From contig JACVRA010000101.1 of the NCBI GenBank assembly GCA_019828545.1, positions 116,658 through 180,657 on the forward strand: a stretch of DNA of 64,000 nucleotides. Reading direction: 5' to 3'. The position numbers and the translations under genes were made by a program. Of this stretch, positions 11,105 to 23,586 are shown one piece after another (the first letter of the stretch is position 1; every line of letters starts with the position of its first letter). The stretch is from Paracamarosporium sp. OC-R06-R3 (taxonomy: Eukaryota > Ascomycota > Dothideomycetes > Pleosporales > Didymosphaeriaceae). The notes beneath the pieces were generated by a model. The model ran no database searches, was not told the DNA's origin, and was given only the letters and a program-made list of their open reading frames with translations.

Positions 11105-14100
11105 GTTGATGCTACTGTTCAGGTCAGTGCCGGTTCGTACTCGGATTTGGATATTTGCAGCAAAATCACCAAAAGGTGGCATGCCATGCAAGGACGAGGA
11201 TGAAGGAAGATTCTTTGTGCTGATGTAAAAAGAGGAAATGCGTGGAGAAAAACGACGAGTAGGTGGCGGTGAGAAGCTAGACGGGAACTGCCGTGGTGTA
11301 GAGAGAGTACATACCTTGGTTGGAAAAGGAAGTCGGCGACAGTTGAGTGGTACCGTGGCGTCAGTTCCGTACCTACCGTTGAAGAGCGGAGGGGAACCAG
11401 TGGTAACGGACCAAACGAACGGCAGCGGGTTCCTGAGGTGTATATACTTAAACGGCGGATAGCGCAGCGAGCTCTCAGCGGGGGGCCAAGGGCGGTGGGG
11501 GGGATTCAATGACTTGTTCGGAGGACTTAGTGTGCGAGACTTCTTGTTTTAAAGAATGCGGCTAAGGCGATGGTGGGAGGGCACAAAAGGGTGTAGGGGG
11601 GCGTCATGCGGCGATGGGGGGGTGTCTAGTTTGGGAGTGGATTTGGCGCTGGCGCTGAGTGGGCGATCTGGAGAGTAGATGAGGCCCTGGTGGGAGACGG
11701 GTGCGTGTGCTTGACGATGAGCAGCGCGATGGCCCGCAACTAATGTATCTGCTGCCCTTTGGCTCCGCGCTGCAGCACAGGCGTCCCGGCTTGTTCCCAG
11801 TCCGGTGGACCAGATCGCCGGAATCTGTGCGAGGCCCTTGTAGCACATCGTGGCATGGCGTTTTGGCGCGCGCTGGGCCGCCTCTGCACGGGAGAAAAAC
11901 AAAGTCTGGCTCGCAAACGCTTCTCTTCCGGCTCAGGCCAAAATGGTCCCCCTGGCAAGGCCCGCTCGTCGACGCAGCAGCCACATGCCGGGCGCGACCC
12001 ACTCTCTCGCACAACCTGGTCGCCCCCCGGTAAGGAATGGCGCTGGGGTAGCCCTGGCGGTTCGGCCGTCGCGCAGGCTGTCGTGGGTATGGCGGTGCTC
12101 ATCAAAGGCGCCGATTCAGGACATCAGTCACGACGCTCGCACACCAATACCCCCACCCGGACGGCGTCGTCTTCCCCATGCCTGTAGAGACGACGCACCA
12201 GGCGCTTCAGCCAGCCGCCGCGAACGACAGGCGCCAGGGCTCAAGCCGCCGGCTGGCCGTCGATTCATGTCACCAGCTCGCCGTCCTGGCAGCTGTGTTT
12301 TATTGAACATGACAATAACGTGGTCGAGGGCGGCCAGGCTGCGCGGGACCATGGGCAGGGCCTGCTGCACGCCGTCGGGAATGCGCGTGTCCGTGTGAGC
12401 CTCTGCGCAGGCCCACGTCTGCCATGAGGGTGCGATGCAGTCGTCCACACGCACCGAGCCCAGACGTCGGACAGATTAGCAGCCTCAGGCAGGCGTCAGT
12501 GTGCCAGTGCGGGCCATGGGCGGCGAGCAGGGCAGCGGTTTCAGCACAAACATGTGCGTGCGCGCGAAGCACGTTGCAACCGCGTCACCACTCGCTCGTT
12601 GGGGGGGTTCGACAGGGCGGGTGGTCGATCAAACGGTGCTGAGGCTGGCGGGCGGACCAAGCTCGAGATAGTGATCATCGAGCCCCATGGCCAGGGAGCG
12701 CCAGGAAGGTCGGCGAGGTAAATGCTTGGCGGCCGCGCTAGCCCGCATCCGGCATGGCCCAGCCCGGTCGGCGGACGGGCGCTGGAGCAGACTGCGACGA
12801 CGGCGGGTGCTGCGCTCGGCGAGAGCAGACGTCGACGTCGCGGTGCTGGCCGCTGCGAGCCCTCGACGCGGACGGCGGTGCGAGGCAGCCGTTGGGGCAC
12901 GACTGGCGGGCCCCGATCTGGCGGGCCCAGGGCGAGGGCGGCGGGAGTGCTGCGTCGCCGTCCGCCCCCTCGGAAACTGGCCTTCGCCCTTAGTCAGCGC
13001 CCGCGGCCAATCAGCGCGCGCCTGGCGAACACAAATAACTGCCCGCTAGCCTCCGCACCCGTGGCGTACGGTTGCCGCTTTGGGCGACAGGACGACGGGC
13101 AACCAGCCACGACGTTTTCTGAGGCTGGTGTGCCAGCAGAGTATTGATTATCATCTTCTCCCCCTCGTCGACAGAGGCGAGGCCCGGACATGCTCGATGC
13201 AGCTCGCTGCAGCCCCCCATGTGCGTGCCGCAAAAATAGCCCTCGTCTCTCTTCCCCACGCCGTGCTCGTTCGCCAGCTTTCTTCAGCCTGAATGCCTTC
13301 AAGACACCACAAGCGAGCGCGCGACTGCTGGACCGCCCCCTCCGCGCTCCCATTCGCTGCGCCGGCGTTGGAATCCCGGCCTTCTGGCAGAGCGCGCCAC
13401 GGGCCTCGTCAAGGCTCCCCAAAGCAGGCCAAGCGTCCCGGCCTGCTGGGGAAAGCGTTGAACCGCCGCCGCCTGTTGGTCGTGCTGGATCCCAACTCCA
13501 GGGCCCTTTCGTCACCTCCACCACTCCATCCAGCCCCGTGCATGCATCCCCGGCCCTGCCGGCAGTCGCCTCGTGCCAGCAGACTGTGCTCTGGATCCCC
13601 TCCTCCTCGTTGCGCTTCTCGTATCTGGCAGCAACCCCGGCGCACCGCTGCTTTCTTACGGTTAGAACCCGGAAGGCTCTGTTCCTGACAGCTCCCTTGC
13701 CCGCGCGACGTTGGCGGGGTTGAGCCGCTCACCACCCTCTGCTTGGCAATCCCATCACTCAATTCCATCAGTCATGGTTTCTCCCACGCCCGCAGCGCTA
13801 ACGCTTCTTTGACGCTGCAGCAGATTGATCAAGGCCACTGCATCCTCCCGAGGCTGCTCCTGTTGGTCCTGATATGTACCCTGTGTCAGCTGAGGAACGC
13901 CCGTGACAGGATACAAACCAATCGTCCATGCGCCGTTCCCCTTACTCGGGACTAACGGCTGTTCCAGCGATCCACCTGTGGCTTCTGTCGTGCCCGCTCG
14001 CATGTCTGAGCACAACCACCATGTTTGATTGTGTACCAGATGCTCAGATGCTCCATGCATGGCAAGACCCAGTCCCGTCCTGTGCAGCTACATCCAACAT

Positions 14101-16713
14101 GGCACTCATGCACGCCGCCGAGGATCCTCGGAGTTGCACAAATACCCTTCCCAAGGTACCTGCCAATTTCTGCACATGCACCAGAGCAATCAAACAAGGA
14201 AGCAGAGCGGTATTGCGCGGGCTCGGATTCGTATCTCATCTTTGTTTCTCCAGCTCCCGAAAATAGACTTCGGACCAGAAAGATCTTCCTCCAGGGTCCG
14301 TTCTGATTCACGATCCTGGTACAGACAAAGATCCGCGCAGCAGACGCGGCAGCGGCAGCAGCAGCAGCAGCAGCAGCAGATTTTGGCAGGTTGATCTCTG
14401 ACGTCTTTGGACCGGCCATCTCTGACGAGCCCGCCATGTGCGCCCCGTGGCCCAACGAAACTGCAAAGAAAGCCAGTTTTGCTCCCGACTCCAAGGTAAC
14501 GAAAACGGTTGTGGTGGTCGACGCAGCTGTCGTGGCTGTCGTACTAGACGTTGTGCGCCCAAAGCAGGTATGGCAGGTCGCCGACGTTCAAGCCTCATCA
14601 CCATTTGGGCTTAACCGCGCAACGCGTACTACCTTTGCCCGCCTGGGAACACACCGGCCTGTTTTCCCCATCACTCTAATAGCGCCAAGCTGATATCCGG
14701 CGAGGGCAAGCGAGAGCTATTCGCGGAGCGTCGACAAGTTCAGAGGTGCCACTATCAACATAAGAACATGCTTTCTCATCCTTCGACATGGGTTCTCTGA
14801 GCCATCAAACTTTCCGATGCATATAGACTCACCCGATAACGAGGGGTGCAGATGCAACTCGGGCGCCGCAAAAAAGAAAAGCGGCTGGAGCAAAGGGCAC
14901 AGGGGCCCCTGGCCTCGATCGTCGTCGATTCAGATTACCGAGCGCATCCCGCATCGCCCCGAGCCAATGGCGCATCCAACTAGGCCCGTCTCATCTACCC
15001 GCCAATCTCCCGCGGAGCAAACCCTTCTCCCATCTGCAAGGCCCCTAATTTCCGCCGCTGCATTTGGCAGTCGTCAGCTAGTGGCTGGCTTCAGCCTGCT
15101 GCAGCTCTTTGCCCAGCGACGTATCCAAACTTGCCCTCATGACAGCGGAACTTGCCGATACGATGCGATGCGATGCTCGATCGCGCAGTGGCCCGTCCCG
15201 ACCTGATCGCGGGGAACGCAATACACAGTTTTTTCGTCACTAGCCCTGCGCATAATGGCTCCAACCTGCCACAGGGTGCCGTCAACGACCGGTTGTCTTT
15301 GGGCACGTTACAGAATGTCTGGTAGCCTTGGCGTGCTTCTGCAGGTCGTAATGTTGAGTTAGACTAAAGTTTAAGCAAGATACAGCACCCTGGCCGTTAG
15401 ATCTCGACCTCAGCGAATCAACCTTGCGCGCCCCACACCCCAATGCGAACGCGATGATGCCTCCTGATCGTGTCCCCCCAAGCAGGACAAAAGCAACAAG
15501 TCGCGCCCCACTTCCGGCGAACAAACGTGACGTTTCATGCTCCATCGGCCCAATGAGGTATCCGCTACGGGATCGTCACTACGACTGACTGCAGGATCTC
15601 CTATACTAAATCCAATGCGCCGGACGCTCATCACAACCATTTACATGCGGCACGGCTCCCTGATACGACCCGTGATTCGGATCCTGCGTGCCGGAAGATC
15701 CTCTGCGTATCTCGAGATTGGTACATGGCAACTTCGCAGCCGTGCCGAGACACGCACCTCATTGGCCCACCGCCAAGCATGAAATTATATAGGACATAGC
15801 AGGCGCAAGGCAATGTCGCCGACGTGACCCAATTAGTGAAGATGCTATCGAATTTCCGTCCAGAATCACGTAGCCAGTGTGCACTAGAGAACGAATCTCC
15901 CGTCTCTTCCGCCGCAGGGGCGTACTCTAATTCTAGCCACAGTGCAATTCAGCTTTCGGCCACTACTCCATAGTCCGTCAGAACGGCTTATCCGTTGCGG
16001 AGGATGAACCCCTTACACTGAGTGGGCCGCTTTTGACAAATACTCTGACTACTGTCGCCGCATCAGGTGTCCATCCTCAAGTTGGACTGTATAGTAGAGT
16101 ATCATGTAGCTGCTGACCTCCTGAGTGTGGACCACGCACAGCTCGCCGTCCTCAATGTAGGTCTCTACAGATGCCGCCAGACCAGATTTGGTGTCCGAAC
16201 CCACTTCACCGGATACTGTGCATCACGCATTTCGGGATTTCCTCCACTTCGCTCTCACCGCTTGAGTCGCGGTCATGCGGGCCTGGCAACGTCATGCTCT
16301 GCGGTCAGACTCATGGACTGCGAAATATTCTACACGGCCAACAACAGTCGGTCATCGCGGTCTTGAGTGATCTCATCGGTCTTGGCAAGGTACGCATGGT
16401 ATGCGTGCACTGTGCGCAATAAATGCTCTGCGTCTTCAATCCTAGACGACTCGCTAACCATGTAGACGACCGAAAATCTCCAACGGTGAGAACAAAGCTA
16501 TTGTTGCTCACGACAATCTCGTGGGCGAGCCAGCCATCACCAATAACAACAGAAGCCCATCATTTCCAGCTGCCTAATCTCTATACTCTCACACCACCAT
16601 CACTTCACCAGCAAAGTCCGCATCCCGGATCTCCAAAATGGTAAGCAGATCACAACGGCCTTGCTTCGCGAGTGGGGAAACCCGCTACTAGTCCGAGACC
16701 ACTAGGTGCCACG
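11105..16713. other. GC-rich region without a supported gene
   Basis: About 5.6 kb upstream of the Myb gene. The first several hundred bases probably hold its promoter and a long 5' leader with short pyrimidine tracts. Beyond that, frames up to about 180 codons occur on both strands but are mutually overlapping, Arg/Pro/Ala-rich and lack any motif. I see no transfer RNA or transposon termini. A short site at 16637 reads ATG followed directly by GTAAGC after a purine-rich leader, which could be a first-exon start, but no downstream exon is convincing. Confidence 0.5.
14355..14379. repeat. GCA microsatellite
   Basis: Eight GCA/CAG triplets in a stretch with no supported gene. Confidence 0.9.
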
Positions 16714-17141
16714 TCAAAAGGGCTCCACCATCACGACTAGAGCAGTGTACTTTCCCGCCGACTCCTTGACACGACTCGACTCCACGCCGCGCGACGCGTC
16801 GATCAGACCCAATCCTGAGTTGTGGCAGGCAGCCACGTCCGGCGACTTTCTGGGTCCTCTACCCACTTGGTCGGCCCAGGCACACCGAGCCAGATGCTCC
16901 AGCGCAACGCTCACAACGCCTGCTAGCTAGTCAGTCTGCACATACCTGCACCCGCCCAGGTATTGTGGCGCTGGTGGTTCCCCCTGAGGACGTGGTAACG
17001 GTCGGTCAGGCCGATCATGTCTGAGTTTGTCCAGTGCTGAGTGGCAGCGAGCGAGCGGTTGTGTGGAGAGCGAGCGAGCGCCTCAAACTCTCCTGAGGTG
17101 GCTGTCGGGAAGTGATTGGGTGGTCTGGGAGGACTTCTCAT
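16714..17141 (-). pseudogene. possible relic coding segment, family unknown
   Basis: Two minus-strand frames, 17141..about 16948 and about 16921..16714, have ordinary protein composition unlike the Arg/Pro-rich chance frames around them. The first contains GEFEALARSPHNRSLAA and DMIGLTDRYHVLRGNH. The second contains VALEHLARCAWADQVGRG and ends in KYTALVVMVEPF. They sit in different frames separated by a 26-nt GT...AG gap that would restore phase but is too short for a normal intron. A further protein-like stretch (VYTHNKFYTLITADRFPLGL) lies just upstream near 17210-17140 in another frame. I do not recognise a family. This may be a decayed gene, an unresolved multi-exon gene or chance. Confidence 0.25.
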
Positions 17142-18669
17142 CTCGATTGGCGAGGCCGAGGGGGAAGCGATCGGCGGTGATCAGAGTGTAGAACTTGTTG
17201 TGGGTGTACACTTCCTGTTGGGGTCACTGATGCGTCACGACGTCGCCGACTTGGAGGACGGGTTGCGATCGTGGATACTAATCAGGATCTAGGCCGATCA
17301 TGATGGATGCTTTGGGTAATGGCATGCACGGAGATATGCTTTGATTCTGAGTGAGCGCGGGTAGGGCATTTCCTCAGGAGGAATCAATATCATCAGGATA
17401 TTGAAGCGGTGTCTGATAGGCGAGAGCTATCTGTCATGCTTTCTGAGACTTGATCGAGACTTTGTCTCCGTGAGCTGCGAAAGCGGGCATCCTAGACGAC
17501 GTTACCAGCCAAAGAACCTCGAACACTATGCACACAAGGTCCAGGGCACCAGCTATCTCTATTCATAGTAGGACATCACTGCTCAGCATCTGCAACTGAC
17601 AAGACCGGAGGGGCCAGATCAAGTTGTGGACTTGAATCCAAATGCCCCGTACCTTGACACAAGGTATTACCACAGAACATCATGCATTCGCCACGCCCCC
17701 GCAGCATCACGAAGCACTCGTACACGCTTCAGTATTCTCTCTTCGTCCCAAGGTATCACCCCAACCTCAAGTTTCGGACCCCATAGCAGTCACGTCCACG
17801 TCCACGTCCACGGCCCTACAACCTCTACCAAAACCGGCACTTCACTCCAGCCAGATACACGCCCTAGCACACTCCAAGTCACTTATTTCCCACGAATAGC
17901 AAACCCCTCCCACGCGAATACGATCTATGTCACTCACTCTACCCGCCGCACATATAAGCTTACCTCCGGACATGGCGCCCACGTTCTGTCTGATCTGACA
18001 CGCGGGCACGGCCGCGGGGCGTACGTGCTCTGGACAACGGTTCCTGAACACGGATACGCGGCGGGGGTAAAAGAGGTGCTATTTCCGTCCAGGCGTCTCA
18101 CATGGCGAACGACGAGCGCAGGCGAAAAGCCCACAGCTACACGATCTGGGCCCCCATCGCCTACTCACTGGACGATACGAGCACCGAGACGAGTACGGGG
18201 CGAGGCGAGACGAGACGTTTACGCTTCCCCGGAGGACGAACTAACCACCTGGCTGACCAAGCCGGATATAGAACACCGCATCATCAGTCTCAGTTGTCTT
18301 TGACCCAGCGAAGGGCCGGGAAGTGCACTGCAGCGCAGTGCAACGCGGCGGACAATTTCCGCCCTCTTCTTCCTTGCGGTACGCTCCGTTCCCAAAGCGT
18401 GCCTGTTTGTTGCGATGCTGACGCTTGTCGTTGCCAATGTGTAAGCGGGAATATCTCCCGTCGGGCTCAGACAGGGCGCCGGCGATCTCTCGCTTTGTGT
18501 TGCAGTGCAGTGCAGTGCAGGCAAGCAAGTAATATACGCTGCGGCCGGGACTACGCGGTGCAGGGTCTGGCTTGACACTGGGCGGGCTTACACTGCCTTA
18601 CGTACCGTTCGAGCTTCCTTCTTCGGGACCGACGGATGAGCAAGATACATGTTGACCCAGGGATGTGAG

Positions 18670-18703
18670 TGGATGGATGGATGGATGGGTGGGTGGGTGG
18701 GTG
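18670..18703. repeat. TGGA/TGGG microsatellite
   Basis: About four TGGA units running into four TGGG units. Confidence 0.9.
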
Positions 18704-18768
18704 AGCACAGCATCGACAGGGCCTTGTCTGCTTTTGTGTTTGTGCGTGCCGTGCTATGCTGTCTGTCT

Positions 18769-18800
18769 GATGGATGGATGGATGGATGTACGTACGTACG
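18769..18800. repeat. ATGG then GTAC microsatellites
   Basis: About four ATGG units followed by about three GTAC units. Confidence 0.9.
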
Positions 18801-19274
18801 AGTATGACAACTCAGCGCTTAGACTTACCCACACAAATGCAAATACGAGCCCGGGTTTAAAGCTGGACAAAGCCGTTGCGTTGCGTTGGCAGGAATAAGC
18901 GCCGTGTCAGCCAGCCAGCCAGCAAGCCGCCGCGTGGGCAGACACACAGGCACACAGATAAGCACGCCGTGCCTGGCCTTGCGCGAGCTTGTGCCCTGCG
19001 GTGCAATGTTGCTTCGTAGAAAGAGGGGACGGATAGGTCGACGAAGCGAGGACCCGAGGTTGTGGAGTCGGAGATGGGGGGGTGGAGGCTTCTTACTGTG
19101 CTGGGAGGGTACAGCTAGGATGGATTGCACGAGGTGAGATGGCATGCATGCATGTAGTGGATATGCGGAGGAGTGCTCTCCAATTGAAGGATGGGAAGAG
19201 GCGGAGCGCCGTCCAAGTGCAGAAGGGAGGGAGGGCAATCTGCCGTGCTCTGCTGTGCTTGTCCATGTGGTTAC

Positions 19275-19294
19275 AGTTGCAGTTGCAGTTGCAG
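19275..19294. repeat. GTTGCA hexamer repeat
   Basis: Three GTTGCA hexamers with a fourth partial copy. Confidence 0.85.
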
Positions 19295-22200
19295 ACAACG
19301 TCTGAAACACGCGGCATTTGCATACGGGTAAAGACAAAGAAGCGTGCCCTGTGTCGGTCACCCGTCTGCGACACCGTTATTGCTGACCTTCCTTCCCACC
19401 GCAGAGGTACTATCTCCTATTGCCTGCGTCCCTACTGTCCGTCGCCCTCACGCGCCCTGCTTCTTGCACCCCAGTCCATGCGTATCCCTCTGCCGATCCA
19501 GTCCCCCTCTCTCCAAAGCTCGACGGCAATACCATCTTATATACCGACTACCGCTTTCGTCCAAGCCGCAAGCCATCCACATTCCCGGAAAAGGTACGCG
19601 AACCAGCCTATAAATAGCACGCACATGTGTGGCGAACGGGCACCTACACCAGCTTTCCGTGCCGCACAAGTCCATCCACATTCCATGCCCAACGCAGTCA
19701 TGCATTCATGCTGCCTCCCCGGTTCTCCATCTCACCCTGCAGCACGGCGAGACGCCCTGACCACGTTCGGCGCGCCCGCACGCACGCACGCACGCGCGAA
19801 ACAAAGCGTGGGGTTGCGGCTGCGCAGGCCATTCCAGAGCGCCGGGTCTCCTGTGACACAGACGTCGCCATGCTCACCGGCACGGCACGCAGGATGCTGC
19901 GCCAGATACGATTGATAACGGGCTGGGAGGTTCGCGCAATCTGTTTGTCACAGGAACTCGGGGCAGTGTTGGGCGAGGGAGCTGAGGATGCTTGGCGGTG
20001 GAGGGGCGGCTGTGATTGGGCGGGGCTTGGGGGCTGGTTCAACGGGCATCGTGAATGGGCGCGGGGCGGGGGTTGAGCGAGGCATGGTGGGTGGATGGAT
20101 CATGGGTGAAGGATGGATGGGATGGACGGGATGGGCAAGCAAGCGACGGGGGAACAGCGCCAACGAGGGCGCGTCCGAGTGTCCTCGTTTGTTCTCACTC
20201 TCGGCCCGGGCGCTCCTGTCCTGTCCCATCCTGTCCTCTTGTCCGCACAACGCGCGGCCGTCCTGTCGTGGCTTCTTTCCTCTTGCAAGCGACCGTCCGC
20301 CGACGCTATCGAGCCACCATGGCCTGCTTATTGCAATGCTGCTGTCACTCGTGGCCTAGCCGAGCCGCCCAGTGCTCCTCGCTCTACACCACCATCGCTG
20401 GGGGCATAGCTGAACACATGGCAGCCGAAAGCACGATCGGCGGGCCCGCAGCGGGCTCGTCAAAAACGGGCGCTGCTCAGAGCAAAACTGCCGTTTTTTC
20501 TCTTTCTCGCTACGCCCTGTCGGACTTCAGTCTCGCTTGCCGTTGTCTTCGGCCGACATGCAAGGTCCGTAAATCTTTGCTGCTTAAGGCGTGCGAGGCG
20601 GGTATGCGGCTCATTGGGCTCGGGCGCATTCAAGAGTCCTAAGCCTTTGCTGCTTGGGCTGCTGGGAACGGCAGTGATGTTGAGGGTGCTCGTGTTGTGG
20701 AGAGCTGGATTGAGCGTGCTCGGCGAGGTGAAGGGAAATGAATGAGGTTGGTGGTTAGAATGTTGGTATGGAATGGGGTGGGATAGGCGGTGCAGTTGGC
20801 GACGCTGGATGTGGAAAACGCTGGACACGCGCAGTGTGTTTGGTAATGCTGTTCACTGAACACGCTGGGTACGGCAGTTGTACTCAGGAGACGAGGTTGA
20901 CAGAGTCTCCTTGTAGTCCTCTGCTTGCTCGTCCGTCATGTTTAGTGCGTGAGAGCAGAGGTGATCAAATCTGGCCATGGTGTTGAGCGAGCCTCAGCCT
21001 GATTACCTGAATAGATGCCTTTGAGACGCGTAGATAGAAATCAAAGTACAACTTACGTAGAAGCAACTTCCATACCTCAGTTTGCTTAATCAAAATCTTA
21101 TTCTTGTAAATCTGCTCTCCACTTGCACACTCTCTCCAAGTATCTTCTTTCTCGTCTCTAGGAAGCTTGATTAGAAATAAGATCCACGATACCAAACACA
21201 CAAGCCGCCAGACCTCACAGCGTCTACCACATACACACTCCTCTATCACCATCTCTACACTCACTAACGCCCTCCTCGAACCAGCACAGCAGCCCTGATT
21301 AGCAACAGTCCCATCCATCGCGATCCCCGCCTCCCTTCTCCGCATACTCTACCTCCGTCCACCGCTCCTCACCCGATGCCTCACTGCAACCCCTTACGCA
21401 CCCATATCAAAGGGGGACATAATCTACGCCTCTACACACATACATATGCTCCCCAACACCGCTCCATCTAACACCGCTAGTACTCCCCCATCTCCACGCT
21501 CTCGAAACGCAACGTGCGAAGCTGAGTTCCACGCAGAAACAGCTTACATATCCCCGTACATAGAGGAGATGATGCTAGATACTACTTCGGACCATCCACA
21601 CAGTACGGAGGATTGCCAGGAAAGCCGAGGGAGCCTACGGCATACAAGTATTCGCTATGGTCAGTGAGTGATAGCTGATCGAATGTTGCGTGGTGCTTGA
21701 GCAAGGCATCGTTCTCGTAGACTCTTATTACTTAAGGGCATGGGTCGAAGTAGACATCATACTGTGATTGTTTGTCACTGCGAGGAGCGGGGTCTGTGAG
21801 GTTACAAAGGTACTATGTGTTGTGAGCATAAGCTTTGCTGGATAACAGTGTTGTTGCTGTGCGGTCGTTCGGTGGGATGCTGAGGGTATCTGAGGCAGGC
21901 TTGCGCAGTAGAGGCGTGTTGAGCCCTGAGCTGAGCCTTGAAATAAGGTTTAAGTGGGATAGAATGGCCTGAGAAGGAAGCGTGGTGAGTGTGATATTCT
22001 TGGAGTATCTACATTCAGTCAAGGTAAGGTAGAGGACATAGTGGGGAATTGTTTGAGTGCTTTCTCAGGTGTGCTAGGTCATGCTGTAGCCGTGTGCGTG
22101 TAGTGTATCAATGTATGGATAGTGCATGTGTTAGACGAGTGCGATTGTTCCAGAAGCACTAAAGTTATAGTACTCAAACAAGTTTTCTATTTGCGCTCTC

Positions 22201-23586
22201 ATGCCAGTATTAAGACCAACGTTGTATAATAGCTGTTTGTTCCAGTCAAAGAAAGCCAGACATCTGCTCTTCTTTTCAACGTTGTCAAACTGTTCATGCA
22301 TACGGAGGCTGTGGTCAAGATTCGGTCCCTCAGGTGCGGCTATCAATCCTGTTAGAAACGAGGCTGTACAGATAGCGACCGGTTGGGTCGAAAGTCGCTG
22401 TATCGGGCTCGTTGAGCTGGATTGCAATGCACCTGACGGTCTCAGCCAACACAGCCTTCAGCAACGGGGCTCTGCATTCAGTTACTTGCGCTCATGAGCC
22501 AAATCAGCCGGCTCGATAGTCAGCCTTGAGGGAAAAAACCAGTTAGATGTGCACTCATTAGTGGATGCATTTTAAGCCGAGGGTGTCCTGCGGTATTTTC
22601 CCTCTAAGACATCAAAGTAGCACATGGCAACTGGCAGATGCTCAGTGTTAGCCTAGAAAATTCACGAATCCATACGTAGGTTTTGCCTTTTCGACAGGAA
22701 TTTAGTAAGTAGGGCAGTTAAGCGCATATGTACACCTAGAGAATCCTGTCCATACCGCAGCTTATCAAATATATTTATTGACGTAAGAGGAGAGTATTGT
22801 GTTTGGATAAGTAATTCATTAATATGGTAGAGGTATATTACAGAGCAGTTTCGTACTCAATTTACAACTAGGTTCAGTATTACTTTTCGTTTTACTTGGT
22901 ATCTTTGTTCAATCTTTTTTCTTACGACGGAGATTTTCTATGCATACTTAGATGTGAGACATGTTGTTGATATAGCTTAGTAGTATAGTATGGTAAGTAT
23001 ATGATAATATAATGTACGACCTAGTAATGGAAGGCTAGGTGCAGACATGGGATAATTAAATTAAGTAGTTTTCAATAAATGTGGATGTTTAGTTTGTGCT
23101 CGTGATGCAACAGAGCACTGTCACATTTGTCACTTTTTTTTGGTTAGTAGCTGGGCTGTGTTTGGTAAGCGGGAGAATATAGAGTATTTTGGAGTAGGTA
23201 ATGTGGTGTAAATTGTCTAGTGGTGGGGTGGTTGGAAAAAGTTTGTTTGTAATGGATGTCGAAGAATTTACTGCGAAAGGTGTGTTGGTTGAGATGTTTT
23301 GTGGTGTTTAAGCGAAGAGAAACGAGAAAGATGAGGAGTGGAGGATGTGGACAGATGAGATGGTCGGTTTACTGCGGATAATGAGTTTGTTGTATGTATC
23401 GGTAGATTATCAGTTGAGTAAAGCTTTATGCGAGACGCGTATCGTGATTTTCGTGCTCCTGCCCGCGTTTCGCCGTTTCAATAAGCTAGATACTTCTGCC
23501 GGTCTCAACCTCCCAGCATTATTGACGCATATACTTCAAAGCCCAAAGCTTAAGGGCCTCTCGCCCTTTCTCAAGGCCATGACTTC

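Larger units (their letters stand above)
17142..23586. other. gene-poor region: GC-rich then AT-rich
   Basis: About 6.4 kb with no gene I can defend. 17.2-20.7 kb is GC-rich with microsatellites. 20.9-22.5 kb is mixed, with frames under 130 codons. 22.5-23.35 kb is clearly AT-rich and almost free of frames on either strand. A 98-codon minus frame at 22131-22427 and a 225-codon plus frame at 17626-18303 were considered and not accepted. Confidence 0.5.

Noticed and set aside
12994..13524. 176-codon minus frame and overlapping frames near 12-14 kb
   Set aside because: GC-driven, mutually overlapping on both strands, no motif.
17626..18303. 225-codon plus-strand frame
   Set aside because: No domain, biased Thr/Ser/His/Arg composition, and other frames through the same DNA are equally open; possible but not supported.
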